Counted from the stretch's first letter, positions 51,696 to 61,202 are shown. The stretch is DNA of 64,000 nucleotides from Cellulomonas gelida (GCF_006538725.1 NZ_BJLQ01000009.1:54369-118368); one strand, 5' to 3'. Made by a program: numbers and translations. Notes: generated by a model from the letters alone, not told the origin.

Positions 51696-52550
51696 ATGCG
51701 CACCCGAATCATGGCGACCGCACTCACCCTCGCAGGCGCCCTCACGCTCGCCGCCTGCTCCTCGGACAGCGACACGTCCGACGACGCCACGGGCGGGAGC
51801 AGCGGCGACAGCGGCGGCGGGACCATCCGCATCGGCATCAAGTTCGACCAGCCGGGTCTCGGCTTCAAGGACGGCGACACCTACACGGGCTTCGACGTCG
51901 ACGTGGCCAAGTACGTCGCCGACAAGCTCGGCTACGCCGAGGACGACATCGAGTTCGTGGAGTCACCCTCGGCCCAGCGCGAGACCATGCTGCAGAACAA
52001 GCAGGTCGACATGATCTTCGCGACGTACTCGATCACGGACGCCCGCAAGGAGGTCGTCTCGTTCGCGGGGCCGTACTTCGTCGCCGGGCAGGACCTGCTG
52101 GTGGCCGTCGACGACGACACGATCACGGGGCCCGAGGACCTCGACGGCAAGAACCTGTGCTCGGTGACGGGGTCCACCTCGGCGCAGCGCATCAAGGACG
52201 AGCACGCGGCCGGGACCAACCTGCTCGAGCAGCCCGGCTACAGCGAGTGCGTCACGGCGCTGACGGCGGGCACGGTCGACGCCGTCACCACCGACGACAT
52301 CATCCTCGCCGGCCTGGCCGCCATCCCGGCCAACGAGGGCAAGGTCAAGGTCGTCGGGAACCCGTTCTCCGAGGAGAACTACGGGGTCGGGCTGCCCAAG
52401 GACACCGACAAGTGCCAGGCCGTGACCGACGCGATCAAGGCCATGATCGAGGACGGCTCGTGGCAGAAGGCGCTCGACGACAACGTCAGCACGTCCGGGT
52501 ACAAGCCGAACGCCGACCTCAACCCGCCCGAGCCGGCCGCCTGCGCGTGA
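51696..52550 (+). CDS. gluB: Glutamate-type ABC transporter, substrate-binding lipoprotein
   Basis: 284 residues. Lipoprotein signal peptide (1-20) with lipobox LAAC, a Ser/Asp/Gly linker, then an SBP_bac_3 domain ([30 protein letters not shown], about 47-75, onward). ATG at 51696 with GAAGGGA is chosen; the frame is open nine codons earlier. Exported and anchored to the membrane to feed the GluCD permease. Two cysteines (LCSVTG, SECVT) in the mature protein could pair. Confidence 0.92.
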   Translation: MRTRIMATALTLAGALTLAACSSDSDTSDDATGGSSGDSGGGTIRIGIKFDQPGLGFKDGDTYTGFDVDVAKYVADKLGYAEDDIEFVESPSAQRETMLQNKQVDMIFATYSITDARKEVVSFAGPYFVAGQDLLVAVDDDTITGPEDLDGKNLCSVTGSTSAQRIKDEHAAGTNLLEQPGYSECVTALTAGTVDAVTTDDIILAGLAAIPANEGKVKVVGNPFSEENYGVGLPKDTDKCQAVTDAIKAMIEDGSWQKALDDNVSTSGYKPNADLNPPEPAACA

Positions 52551-52560
52551 GCCGCTGAGC

Positions 52561-52601
52561 CCGCGGGCCGAGCGGCGCTCGCGTCGTCGCCCGGCCCGCG
52601 G
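52561..52601 (+). promoter_or_regulatory. Intercistronic hairpin between gluB and gluC
   Basis: 10-bp stem CCGCGGGCCG (52561-52570) with 52592-52601 and a 21-nt loop, 11 nt after gluB. Such hairpins often make binding-protein mRNA more abundant than permease mRNA; that role is inferred. Confidence 0.5.
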
Positions 52602-52634
52602 TCCGCGCCAGACCCCGCCACGACAGGAGGACCG

Positions 52635-53309
52635 GTGGACGACTTCGCGTCGTTGTTCGACGAGTTCGACGTGCTCGGCGCGTTCTGGGTGAACATCCAG
52701 CTCACGTTCTTCGCGGCGATCTTCGCCCTCGTCCTCGGCACGGTCCTGGCGGTCATGCGCATCTCACCCGTGCCGAGCCTGCGCTGGGCCGGCACGACGT
52801 ACGTCACGCTGCTGCGGAACACACCGCTGACGGTGATCATCGTGTTCTGCGTGCTCGGCCTCTGGGGGCAGCTGGGGATCACGCTGTCGTCGGACTTCCA
52901 GCGCAACTTCTTCTGGCTCTCGGTGCTCGGGCTGACCGTGTACCACGCCGCGTTCGTGTGCGAGGCGCTGCGCTCGGGCGTCAACACCGTGCCCGTCGGG
53001 CAGGCCGAGGCCGCGCGCGCGATCGGCCTCGGGTTCGGCGACTCGGCGCGGCTCGTGATCCTGCCGCAGGCCTTCCGCGGCGCGGTCGCACCGCTCGGCA
53101 ACGTGCTCATCGCGCTCACCAAGAACTCGACGGTCGCCGCCGCCGGGTCCGTCGCCGAGACCTCCGGCCTGCTCAAGCAGATGATCGAGTTCCGGCCCGA
53201 CCTGATGGTGGCGATCTTCCTGGTCTTCGCGTTCGGCTTCGTGCTCATCGTCGTCCCGATCGGTCTGGCGACGACGAGCCTGTCGCGGCGTCTGGCGGTG
53301 GCGCGATGA
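52635..53309 (+). CDS. gluC: Glutamate-type ABC transporter permease 1
   Basis: 224 residues, about five membrane helices. Inner-membrane permease of the HisM/PAAT type with an EAA-like loop (GQAEAARAIGLGFGDSARLVILPQAFR). The GTG start at 52635 follows ACAGGAGGA. Its stop overlaps the gluD ATG (ATGA). Pairs with GluD to form the channel driven by GluA. Confidence 0.92.
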   Translation: MDDFASLFDEFDVLGAFWVNIQLTFFAAIFALVLGTVLAVMRISPVPSLRWAGTTYVTLLRNTPLTVIIVFCVLGLWGQLGITLSSDFQRNFFWLSVLGLTVYHAAFVCEALRSGVNTVPVGQAEAARAIGLGFGDSARLVILPQAFRGAVAPLGNVLIALTKNSTVAAAGSVAETSGLLKQMIEFRPDLMVAIFLVFAFGFVLIVVPIGLATTSLSRRLAVAR

Positions 53310-54169
53310 GCGGCTCGGTCCTCTTCGACGCACCGGGTCCGCGGGCCCGGCGCCGGATGGTGTGGGTCAACGTCGGGGCGACGCTCGTCGTCGCGGGGAT
53401 CGGCTTCTACGCGCTGGTCCTGCTGAACCGCAAGGGCCAGCTCGACGCCGACCTCTGGAGCCCGCTGTTCACGGCGAACGCCTGGGAGAACTTCTTCCTG
53501 CCCGGCCTTCGCCAGACCCTCGTCGCGGCGGGCCTGTCGATCGTCACGGCGGGCGTGTTCGGGCTGGTGTTCGGACTCGGACGACTCTCCGCGTCCCGCA
53601 CCGTGCGCGCGCTGTCCGGGGGCGTCGTGGAGTTCTTCCGCGCGGTCCCGGTGCTGATCATGATGGTGTTCTTCTACATGGCGATCCCCCGGCTCGACAT
53701 CGTCTCGCCGAAGGACCTGCCGCTCGTCGCGGTCGTGCTGGGCCTGACGCTCTACAACGGCTCGGTGTTCGCCGAGCTCGTGCGTTCCGGCGTGCACGGG
53801 CTGCCCCGGGGCCAGCGCGAGGCGGCGCTCGCGATCGGCCTGCGTCGGTCGCAGTCGCTTCGCCTCGTCGAGGTCCCCCAGGCGATCATCGCGATGCTGC
53901 CCGCGATCGCGAGCCAGCTCGTCGTGATCCTCAAGGACACCGCGCTCGGCGCGATCATCACCTACCCGGAGCTGCTCGCAGCCGCGCGGCGGTTCGGGTC
54001 GGGCAACGGCAACATCCTGCAGGCGCTCGTCGTCGCGGCCGTCGTCTTCATCGTCATCAACTGGCTGCTCACGCGGCTCGCCGAAGCGCTCGCCGGACGC
54101 GTCGGCCGCCGCACGGCGGGCAAGACGCGCGTCGAGGCACCGAGCCTGGCCGTCACGGCGCGCGACTGA
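53306..54169 (+). CDS. gluD: Glutamate-type ABC transporter permease 2
   Basis: 287 residues, basic cytoplasmic N-terminus, about five to six helices. EAA-loop GQREAALAIGLRRSQSLRLVEVPQAI. A Thr/Arg-rich C-terminal tail of ~30 residues is cytoplasmic. ATG overlaps gluC. The gene ends 15 bp from the convergent RNase Y gene, and no terminator is visible there. Confidence 0.92.
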   Translation: MSGSVLFDAPGPRARRRMVWVNVGATLVVAGIGFYALVLLNRKGQLDADLWSPLFTANAWENFFLPGLRQTLVAAGLSIVTAGVFGLVFGLGRLSASRTVRALSGGVVEFFRAVPVLIMMVFFYMAIPRLDIVSPKDLPLVAVVLGLTLYNGSVFAELVRSGVHGLPRGQREAALAIGLRRSQSLRLVEVPQAIIAMLPAIASQLVVILKDTALGAIITYPELLAAARRFGSGNGNILQALVVAAVVFIVINWLLTRLAEALAGRVGRRTAGKTRVEAPSLAVTARD

Positions 54170-54184
54170 CGCGTCCTGGCTGGG

Positions 54185-55717
54185 TCAGCCTGCGGTCGCG
54201 CTCGCCCGGATCTCCCGCACGACGGTGACCTGGATCTCGCCCGGGTACGACAGGTCAGCCTCGATGTGCCGGGCGATCGCGACCGCGAGCTGCGGCAGCG
54301 CCGCGTCGTCCACCTCGGACGGTTCGACGACCACGCGGACCTCACGGCCCGCCGACATCGCCAGAGCCCGGCGCACACCGTCGTGCGCCGCCACGAGGCT
54401 CTCCAGCTTGTCCATCCGCTCGACGTACTGGTCGAGCTCCTGGCGCCGCGCTCCCGGCCGAGCCGCCGAGATGGCGTCCGCGACCTGGACGACCACGCCC
54501 TCGACCGTCTCGAGCGGCACCTCGTCGTGGTGCGCCGCGATGGCGTTGACCACGATGTCGCTCTCGCCGTGACGGCGTGCGAGATCGGCACCCACGGCCG
54601 CGTGCGTGCCGGCGACCTCGTTGGTGAGCGCCTTGCCCAGGTCGTGCAGGAACGCAGCCCGACGCGCAACCGCCTCGTTCGCACCCAGCTCCGCGGCGAG
54701 CGAACCGGCGAGCAACGCACACTCCACGAGGTGCTCGAGCACGTTCTGCCCGTACGACGTGCGCAACCGCAACCGCCCGAGCGCGCGGACGAGCACGGGA
54801 TGCAGGTCGGCGACTCCCGCCCGCTCGGCCGCATCGTGGCCCGCGGCGACCGCGCGCTCGTCCGCACCCGCGAGTGCTTCGGCGTACGCCGCCTCGATGC
54901 GCTGCGGGTGGATGCGGCCGTCGGCCATGAGCGCCTCGAGCGCGACCTGCGCGACCTCACGGCGCTCCGCGTCGAAGCACGACAGGACCACGGCGTCCGG
55001 CTGCTCGTCGACCAGCACGTTGACCCCGGTCAGCGCCTCGAACGACCGGATGTTGCGGCCCTCTTTGCCGATGATCCGGCCCTTCATCTCGTCCGAGGGC
55101 AAGGGCAGCACCGTCAGCCCGGACTGCGCGCTGGTCGCGACGGCCGTGCGCTGCACAGCGGTCGCGACGATGCGTCGGGCCCGCGCCTCGGCGGTCCGGC
55201 GGGCCTGCGCCTCGGCACGGCGCACGTAGGACGACGCCTCGTTCTGCGCCTGCTCGGTGATGCGCCGCGTGAGCGCGTCGCGGGCCTCGTCGATGGTCAG
55301 GCCGGTCACCGACTCGAGCTCGACGCGCGCCTTGTCCTGCGCCTCGTCGATCGCAGCGCGGGCCTGCTCGTGCGCGTGCGCGAGCTGGGCGGCGGCGTCG
55401 CGCTCGGCGGCCCCGAGCGCGCGCTCCGCGGCGCGTTCGGACTGCGCAGCGACGCGCTCGTGCTCGCGCGCCTTCTGCTCGGCCTCGGCGGCAGCCGCCT
55501 GCGCGGCGGCGGCGGTCTCGTCACGCTCGCGCGCGCGCTGCTCGCGCCGCTCCGCCGTGGCCAGCAGAGCGCGGGCCTCGTCCTTGATCTCCGCGACGTC
55601 CTTCTCGGCCTGCTCACGCTGGGCGCTCGCCTCGCGACGCGCGAGGAGGACGAGGATGAGGGCGACGAGGCACGCGCCGAGCAGCCCCACGACAGTGGCG
55701 ATCCCGCCCTCTCCCAC
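54185..55717 (-). CDS. rny: Ribonuclease Y (membrane-anchored endoribonuclease)
   Basis: 510 residues. N-terminal membrane helix (about 5-27), a long Ala/Glu/Arg-rich coiled coil (30-190), KH domain with GRIIGKEGRNIRSFE, and HD domain with FLHDLGKAL and AHHDEVPLET. It cuts mRNA at the membrane. GTG at 55717 follows GGGAGG and gives the helix near the N-terminus; the frame is open to an ATG at 55753. Common in Firmicutes and present in some actinobacteria, where RNase E is usually the main mRNA endonuclease. Sits between gluABCD and recX. Confidence 0.9.
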   Translation of the reverse strand: MGEGGIATVVGLLGACLVALILVLLARREASAQREQAEKDVAEIKDEARALLATAERREQRARERDETAAAAQAAAAEAEQKAREHERVAAQSERAAERALGAAERDAAAQLAHAHEQARAAIDEAQDKARVELESVTGLTIDEARDALTRRITEQAQNEASSYVRRAEAQARRTAEARARRIVATAVQRTAVATSAQSGLTVLPLPSDEMKGRIIGKEGRNIRSFEALTGVNVLVDEQPDAVVLSCFDAERREVAQVALEALMADGRIHPQRIEAAYAEALAGADERAVAAGHDAAERAGVADLHPVLVRALGRLRLRTSYGQNVLEHLVECALLAGSLAAELGANEAVARRAAFLHDLGKALTNEVAGTHAAVGADLARRHGESDIVVNAIAAHHDEVPLETVEGVVVQVADAISAARPGARRQELDQYVERMDKLESLVAAHDGVRRALAMSAGREVRVVVEPSEVDDAALPQLAVAIARHIEADLSYPGEIQVTVVREIRASATAG

Positions 55718-55990
55718 GCGCACCTCCCGCTCGTCCGGCCGCTGCTGCGGCATCGGGCGGCTCGTCGAACGGGCCGCACCCGCCGTCTCACCGTGCCGGG
55801 GCACGCCGCGGCTGGAACATTCTCGCGCACGCGCCGTCCCGTGTGGCTCGCGACACCCTGCACGGCCGGCCGAACCCGACACCCGATCGGGAGCCGAGTG
55901 GGTCACGCGCAGCGGGCTGGCCGAGCCCAGGGTCCTCGTCAGGGCGCGACGCGCTGGGCCTTGGCGCGCCCGCCGACGGTCAGTCGGCGG
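55718..55990. other. Upstream region of rny / downstream of recX, no gene seen
   Basis: 273 bp. The recX stop is at 55991. No terminator hairpin, repeat or clear promoter was recognised apart from the rny RBS. Confidence 0.4.
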
Positions 55991-56581
55991 TCACTCCGTG
56001 GCGGGCCACGGGTCGTCGTCCGGCGCGGGGTCGGCGCCCTCCGCCGCGAGCTCCTCGCGCGCGAGGCGCAGGACCAGCGAGGGCGCGTAACCCTTGCGTC
56101 CGAGCGTGCCCACCACGCGGCGCAGCCGCGTCTCGGTGTCCAGGCTCGCGGTCGCCCTCAGCTTGCGCCGGACCAGCGCCCGGGCGGCCTGCGTCTCGTC
56201 GTCGGCGTCCACCTGCTCGAGCGCGGCCGTCGCCGTCTCCTCGTCGATCCCCCGACGCCGCAGCTCGACGGCGATCGCGCGCCGCGAGAGCCCGCGTTCG
56301 GCGTGGCGGGTCCGCACGAGCATGCGCGCGTACTCGGCGTCGTCGACGAGACCGACCTCGGTGAACCGGTCGAGCACACGCGCCGCGACGTCCTCGGGAA
56401 CGTCGCGGCGCGCCATCGCCTCCTCGAGCTGGGAGCGGCTGCGGGGGGCGCTCGTCAGCTGGCGCAAGGCGATGGCACGCGCGACGGACTCGGGGTCCGG
56501 CTCCGCGTCCATGGCCGCGGCGCCCGTCGACGGCGGCTCCTGGGAGCGCCGCCGACGGGGTGCCGTGTCACGTCGTGCCAT
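55991..56581 (-). CDS. recX: RecA regulator RecX
   Basis: 196 residues. Basic start (MARRDTAPRRRRSQE), then three-helix RecX repeats: ARAIALRQLTSAPRSRSQLEEAM, VLDRFTEVGLVDDAEYARMLV, RRAIAVELRRRGIDEETATAAL. RecX binds RecA filaments and limits their activity. Follows recA by 44 bp on the same strand, the usual pair. The RBS is weak. Acidic C-terminal tail. Confidence 0.93.
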   Translation of the reverse strand: MARRDTAPRRRRSQEPPSTGAAAMDAEPDPESVARAIALRQLTSAPRSRSQLEEAMARRDVPEDVAARVLDRFTEVGLVDDAEYARMLVRTRHAERGLSRRAIAVELRRRGIDEETATAALEQVDADDETQAARALVRRKLRATASLDTETRLRRVVGTLGRKGYAPSLVLRLAREELAAEGADPAPDDDPWPATE

Positions 56582-56625
56582 GTCAGCCCGTCACCACGTC
56601 GTCGACCGAGTCACCGGTCATGCGG

Positions 56626-57669
56626 TCAGAAGTCGACCGCGGCCGCGGGATCGGCCGGCGCGTCGACCCGGGCGCCGATGCCGAGCTTCTCCTTGATCTT
56701 CTTGTCGAGCTCGTCGGCCAGGTCGGGGTTGTCGCGCAGGAACTTGCGCGCGTTCTCCTTGCCCTGCCCGAGCTGGTCACCTTCGTAGGTGAACCACGCG
56801 CCGGACTTGCGGACGAAGCCGTGCTCGACGCCGAGGTCGATGAGCGAGCCCTCACGCGAGATCCCGACGCCGTACAGGATGTCGAACTCCGCCTGCTTGA
56901 ACGGGGGCGACATCTTGTTCTTCACGACCTTGACGCGCGTGCGGTTGCCGACGGCCTCGGTGCCCTCCTTGAGGGTCTCGATGCGCCGGATGTCCATGCG
57001 CACGGACGCGTAGAACTTCAGCGCCTTGCCACCGGTCGTCGTCTCAGGCGATCCGAAGAACACGCCGATCTTCTCGCGGAGCTGGTTGATGAAGATCGCG
57101 GTCGTGCCCGACTGGTTGAGGGCACCCGTGATCTTGCGCAGCGCCTGCGACATGAGGCGCGCCTGGAGCCCGACGTGGCTGTCACCCATCTCGCCCTCGA
57201 TCTCGGCCTTGGGCACGAGAGCCGCGACCGAGTCGATGACGACGATGTCGATCGCGCCCGAGCGGATCAGCATGTCCATGATCTCGAGCGCCTGCTCACC
57301 GGTGTCCGGCTGGGACACGAGGAGCGCGTCGGTGTCGACGCCGAGCTTCTTGGCGTACTCCGGGTCGAGCGCGTGCTCGGCGTCGATGAACGCCGCGATG
57401 CCGCCCGCCTTCTGGGCGTTGGCCACGGCGTGGAGCGCGACGGTCGTCTTCCCGGAGGACTCCGGGCCGTAGATCTCCACGACGCGACCGCGCGGCAGAC
57501 CGCCGATGCCGAGCGCGACGTCGAGCGCGATCGAGCCGGTCGGGATCACCTCGACGGGGGCGCGGCCCTCGTCGCCGAGGCGCATGATCGAGCCCTTGCC
57601 GAACTGACGGTCGATCTGGGACAGGGCGGCCTCGAGGGCCTTCTCGCGGTCCTGGGGTGCAGGAGGCAT
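56626..57669 (-). CDS. recA: Recombinase RecA
   Basis: 347 residues. Walker [10 protein letters not shown] (68-76), [32 protein letters not shown], the L2-region [21 protein letters not shown], and an acidic C-terminus. It drives homologous recombination and stimulates LexA cleavage. ATG at 57669 follows GAAGG by about 8 nt; an in-frame GTG at 57678 touches that site. The leader is about 180 nt from an SOS promoter, with a second -10-like element closer. No intein. Confidence 0.97.
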   Translation of the reverse strand: MPPAPQDREKALEAALSQIDRQFGKGSIMRLGDEGRAPVEVIPTGSIALDVALGIGGLPRGRVVEIYGPESSGKTTVALHAVANAQKAGGIAAFIDAEHALDPEYAKKLGVDTDALLVSQPDTGEQALEIMDMLIRSGAIDIVVIDSVAALVPKAEIEGEMGDSHVGLQARLMSQALRKITGALNQSGTTAIFINQLREKIGVFFGSPETTTGGKALKFYASVRMDIRRIETLKEGTEAVGNRTRVKVVKNKMSPPFKQAEFDILYGVGISREGSLIDLGVEHGFVRKSGAWFTYEGDQLGQGKENARKFLRDNPDLADELDKKIKEKLGIGARVDAPADPAAAVDF

Positions 57670-57737
57670 GGTGCTCACCTTCGTCTCGGCAGCGCGTCAC
57701 GCTGCGCCTTGCGGGGGCTGGTCTCTTCGTCGCGGTG

Positions 57738-57743
57738 ACGCTA
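57738..57743 (-). promoter_or_regulatory. Candidate second recA promoter (-10 TAGCGT)
   Basis: TAGCGT on the minus strand about 69 nt before the recA ATG, downstream of the SOS promoter. Mycobacterial recA also has a LexA-independent promoter nearer the gene. Confidence 0.35.
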
Positions 57744-57852
57744 TGCCCGACCACCGACACACCGTCCGCGCCGCCCGCCGACCCTGGGGACGGACCCTGT
57801 GCGGGCCCGGCCTGGGGACGGGTGGACGACACGGTCGTCGTCACCACGGCCC

Positions 57853-57874
57853 ACACTACCGAACAGACGTTCGA
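57853..57874 (-). promoter_or_regulatory. recA SOS promoter: LexA box with adjoining -10
   Basis: LexA box CGAAC-AGAC-GTTCG within 57859-57874, followed immediately on the minus strand by TAGTGT (57858-57853) as -10. The operator fills the spacer upstream of the -10. Confidence 0.85.
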
Positions 57875-57919
57875 TCGCGCGCGACACGCCGCACGCGTGT
57901 CGCGCGGCTCGTCGTGGCG

Positions 57920-58837
57920 TCACGCGACGGGCAGCCGGACCTGCTCGCCGGGCGCGAGGACGTGCACCGCGCACCGCCCCGAGCCCCGCGCGACCGCCGC
58001 CGCGAAGGCCGGGCCCGCGGCGTCCATCCACCCGGGGGGCAGGTGCCGGGACACGGGGGCGTGCAGCGTGCCCCAGTGCACCGGGACGGCCGTCGACGCC
58101 TCGACCACCTCGACCGCGTGCGCCGCCTGGACGGGGTCCATGTGCCCGCCGGACAGCCGCGGCCCCCAGCCCCCCACCGGCACCAGCGCGAGGTCGATCG
58201 GGCCGCCGGCCAGCTCGGTGAGCTCGGCCATCTGCGCGAACGGCGCCGTGTCCCCCGCGAACCACACCCGCGCGCTGGGCGCGACCACGAGGAACCCCAC
58301 GGCCGCATTGGGTCGGTGCGGCATCGGTCGATGACCGTGCACCGCGGTGACCGGACGCACCCACACCGGGGCGCCGGGCACCTGCCACCACGCGCCCTCC
58401 GCGACCCCGACCGCCCGCACATCGTGATGACGCAGCCAGTGCGCGTTGCTCGGCGCGGTGACCACGGGCACGTCGGGGACGAGCTCGAGCGAGCCGAGCT
58501 CGGCGTGGTCGTGGTGCAGGTGCGAGACCAGCACGGCGTCCGCGTCGCCCCAGTCCTCGCTCCGCGGCGCTCCCCCGCGCCGGCGCAGCAGACCGGCGTG
58601 CCGCCGCAGCAAGGGGTCCGTGAGCACCCGCACCCGCCGCGTGCCCGAGGTGCGCTCGTCGGGCACCGGCAGGTCGAGCACGACGCTCGCGTGCCCCAGC
58701 CACCGCACGGTGACCTCCCGCGCCGCGCCCGGGGCGGGTCCCGCCGCGACGGGGTCGATGCCGACCGCGACGTCCGGGTCGACGCCGGTCGCGCCCGAGG
58801 CACCGGCCGCCACGCTCACGTGCCGGGATCCGTCCAC
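57920..58837 (-). CDS. MBL-fold metallo-hydrolase
   Basis: 305 residues. Metallo-beta-lactamase fold: VRWLGHASVVLDL, SHLHHDHAELGSLE (zinc ligands HxHxDH), TAVHGHRPMP, WFAGDTAPF and VHWGTLHAP. Layout resembles the UlaG/NAPE-PLD-like branch, so a phosphodiesterase or lactonase activity is possible; the substrate is unknown. GTG at 58837 follows GGGAGGTG, one base after the stop of the membrane phosphodiesterase gene, so the pair is coupled. Upstream of recA. Confidence 0.85.
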   Translation of the reverse strand: MDGSRHVSVAAGASGATGVDPDVAVGIDPVAAGPAPGAAREVTVRWLGHASVVLDLPVPDERTSGTRRVRVLTDPLLRRHAGLLRRRGGAPRSEDWGDADAVLVSHLHHDHAELGSLELVPDVPVVTAPSNAHWLRHHDVRAVGVAEGAWWQVPGAPVWVRPVTAVHGHRPMPHRPNAAVGFLVVAPSARVWFAGDTAPFAQMAELTELAGGPIDLALVPVGGWGPRLSGGHMDPVQAAHAVEVVEASTAVPVHWGTLHAPVSRHLPPGWMDAAGPAFAAAVARGSGRCAVHVLAPGEQVRLPVA

Positions 58838-58838
58838 G

Positions 58839-60950
58839 TCACACCTCCCGCACCCCGTGCCGCTGCGCCCACCGCACGAGCTGTGCGTGCACCGCCTCGG
58901 CGCCGACGAGCAGCTCGTCGTCCCCGACCCGTTCGCGCAGGTCGTCGTCCACGGGCCAGTCGGTCGGGTGCAGGAGCATCGCGCTGTTCTGGTGCCCGCC
59001 GATCCCGCCGTGCGACCCGACCTGCCCCTCGAACGCGTGCACGTGACCGCGTGCGGTGACCGTCGAGACCAGGAGCAGGTCGCCGGTGTGCGGCAGCCGC
59101 GCGGCGCGCGCCAGGTCCGCGCGAGCGCGGGGCCCGTAGGGCGCGAGCGGGTCCTCGCCCTCGACGTCATGGTCGCCCTCGCGCGGTTCGAGCAGCGCGA
59201 GCCCGCGAGCGCCGAACGCGACGAGCCCCCGCTCACGCGTGTCGACCACGACCACGCCGACCCCCGGTCGCGCCGCGAGCCCGGCGACGAGCGCGGGCCA
59301 GCGGTCCTGCAGCTCTTCGAGCACGAGCCGGTGGTCCACGCGCGGGAACCACACGAGCCCCAGGTTCCCGGACCCGACGACGACCAGCTCGGGGGGCTCG
59401 GGCGTCCCCTCGCCCGGCGGGCGACGCGACGCACGCCCGGCGTCGGGTCCCATCGCCCGGCTCCCGCCCGAGCCCACCACGCTCGTCACGAGCGCGTTCA
59501 GCGGCCCCCAGTCCTCACCCGTCCCGCTCTCCAGCCCGCTCGCGTCGGGCCGGGCCATGAGCTCGCGCACGACATCGATCAGGCTGCGGCCCTCGAGCTG
59601 CTCGAAGGTCTCGCCGAGCGCCTGCCCGTGGTCGGACAGCACGACGACGCGGTAGTCACGGGGCGCGACCAGGACTGCCTGCTCGAGCGTGCGCAGCACG
59701 CGGTCGAGCCCCTCGAGCGCACGCAGCGACTCCGGCCGCGTCGGACCCGCGTGGTGGGCGATCTCGTCGTAGTCGACGAGGTCGACGAACACGGTCGGGT
59801 CGCCGCGCACGAGCGCCTCGGCGACGAGCGAGGTCGACAGGTCCCGCATGAGCACGTTGGTCACGCCCCGCAGGAGCACGTACCAGCCGCCGCGCGAGAT
59901 CCGCGGCCGCACGTCGCGCACGTGCTGGCGCCGCGCCTGGTACAGCTCCTTGACGACCTCGCCGAACGTGAGCGAGACCGCGCGGGCGAGCACGAACGGG
60001 CTCGCGAAGAACCGCACGAACTCCGCACCCGGCCCCAGCCCCGCGCCCGAGCCGTCCGGCCCGCGGTTGCGCGTGCGGCTCATGACGACGTAGGCGCGCT
60101 CGGCGTCGCCCGTGAACATCGCCGAGACCGCCGTGCCACCGCCCGCGAGGAGGCCGTGCCCGTTCGTCAGGCGCTGCTCGACGAGCGCCGCGTCGGCCGG
60201 GTGGTTCGTCACGACGAGGCGTCGCAGGTCCCGGTCCCACCAGCGGAACGCGGGGATCTCGCTCGAGTCGCCGTGCAGCAGGCCCGCCTGGCTCGCGGGC
60301 GTGGTCGACGGCACCCGTGCCCACCAGGTCTCGAGCTGGTGGGAGCCCTCCTCGAGCCAGCGCGCCATCGTGGGCGCGAGACCGGCCTCGATGGCCTCGC
60401 GCAGCACCGGGTGGGCCACGCCGTCGAGCTGCACGACGAGCAGGCCCGCGGGCCGTCCGTCGACCGCACGCGCGGGCGTGCGCCGGGCCTTGCGGCGCGC
60501 GCGGCGCAGGACGTCCGAGATCACGTAGTCCGAGTCGTTGGCCCCGATCAGCCACCGCCCCGCGGCCATGACCACCGCGGCGATCGTCAGCACCCCGATC
60601 ACGGCCCAGCCCGACGTCACACGGATCCCGGGGACGAGCTGCAGGGCGGCCCACGCGAGCGCGACCTGCGCGACGAGCCCCAGCGCGAGGGCACCCATCG
60701 CCCCCAGGACGCGCGCGAGGCCCCGCAGCGGCGCGCGCAGGACGAGGTCGCCACCGAACACCAGCAGCGCGACGACCAGCACGGCCGACGCACGGTCGGC
60801 CTCGACGCCGTCGACGACCGCGACCGCGATCGCCAGCCCGCCGGCCGTCGCGACGAGTCCCGCGAGCGCGTCGCCGAGGTCCGCGAGCGTCGGCCGCCAC
60901 GCGCGCCGGTCCGGGCGCGACTCGACGGAGCCGTCCGCGCGTTCGCTCAC
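58839..60950 (-). CDS. Membrane protein with alkaline-phosphatase-superfamily (NPP-like) domain
   Basis: 703 residues. Four N-terminal helices (about 28-140; this part is often labelled phage-holin-like), then a phosphodiesterase/nucleotide pyrophosphatase-type domain with metal-site segments VVQLDGVAHPVL, VPSTTPASQAGLLHG (Thr nucleophile), VDLVDYDEIAHHAG, VLSDHGQALG and GSHGGIGGHQN, all present. It probably hydrolyses a phosphodiester or a phosphorylated lipid/teichoic substrate; the orientation of the large domain is not clear. GTG start, 18 bp after DUF3046; followed by the MBL gene. Confidence 0.8.
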   Translation of the reverse strand: MSERADGSVESRPDRRAWRPTLADLGDALAGLVATAGGLAIAVAVVDGVEADRASAVLVVALLVFGGDLVLRAPLRGLARVLGAMGALALGLVAQVALAWAALQLVPGIRVTSGWAVIGVLTIAAVVMAAGRWLIGANDSDYVISDVLRRARRKARRTPARAVDGRPAGLLVVQLDGVAHPVLREAIEAGLAPTMARWLEEGSHQLETWWARVPSTTPASQAGLLHGDSSEIPAFRWWDRDLRRLVVTNHPADAALVEQRLTNGHGLLAGGGTAVSAMFTGDAERAYVVMSRTRNRGPDGSGAGLGPGAEFVRFFASPFVLARAVSLTFGEVVKELYQARRQHVRDVRPRISRGGWYVLLRGVTNVLMRDLSTSLVAEALVRGDPTVFVDLVDYDEIAHHAGPTRPESLRALEGLDRVLRTLEQAVLVAPRDYRVVVLSDHGQALGETFEQLEGRSLIDVVRELMARPDASGLESGTGEDWGPLNALVTSVVGSGGSRAMGPDAGRASRRPPGEGTPEPPELVVVGSGNLGLVWFPRVDHRLVLEELQDRWPALVAGLAARPGVGVVVVDTRERGLVAFGARGLALLEPREGDHDVEGEDPLAPYGPRARADLARAARLPHTGDLLLVSTVTARGHVHAFEGQVGSHGGIGGHQNSAMLLHPTDWPVDDDLRERVGDDELLVGAEAVHAQLVRWAQRHGVREV

Positions 60951-60968
60951 CCGGGGCTCACCGTCCGA

Positions 60969-61202
60969 TCAGCGGCGCGGCGGCGCAGGTCGGCGTTCGT
61001 CGGCCCCCCACCTGCGCGACTCGGGGATCTGCAGCTCGTCGCACAGCGCGTGCCACACCGAGCGCGGGTCCTCCCCGTCCTCGAGCGCGGCCGCGGCCGT
61101 CCGGTTCTCGAGCGCGCCGAGGACGAGCGTCGCGACGAGCTCGCGCCCGTGCGCGCTGCCGAGGACCTCCTCGACCAGCTCCCAGAACTCGCTGTACCTC
61201 AC
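60969..61202 (-). CDS. DUF3046 small protein
   Basis: 77 residues. MRYSEFWELVEEVLGSAHGREL, a Val/Leu-rich middle and CDELQIPESRRWG near the end are characteristic of DUF3046, a small actinobacterial family found close to recA. Function unknown. The GTG start follows a TAGGCT-like CAGGCT by 6 nt. Divergent from lhr with a 99-bp gap; first gene of the DUF3046-phosphodiesterase-MBL run. Confidence 0.88.
   Translation of the reverse strand: MRYSEFWELVEEVLGSAHGRELVATLVLGALENRTAAAALEDGEDPRSVWHALCDELQIPESRRWGADERRPAPPRR

Noticed and set aside
55800..55835. Possible LexA box upstream of rny (GGAACATTCTCG)
   Set aside because: Only one half site is present and the spacing is wrong.
58839..60950. Phage holin
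   Set aside because: Only the N-terminal helices resemble the holin label; the remaining ~550 residues are an alkaline-phosphatase-superfamily enzyme and no phage genes are nearby.
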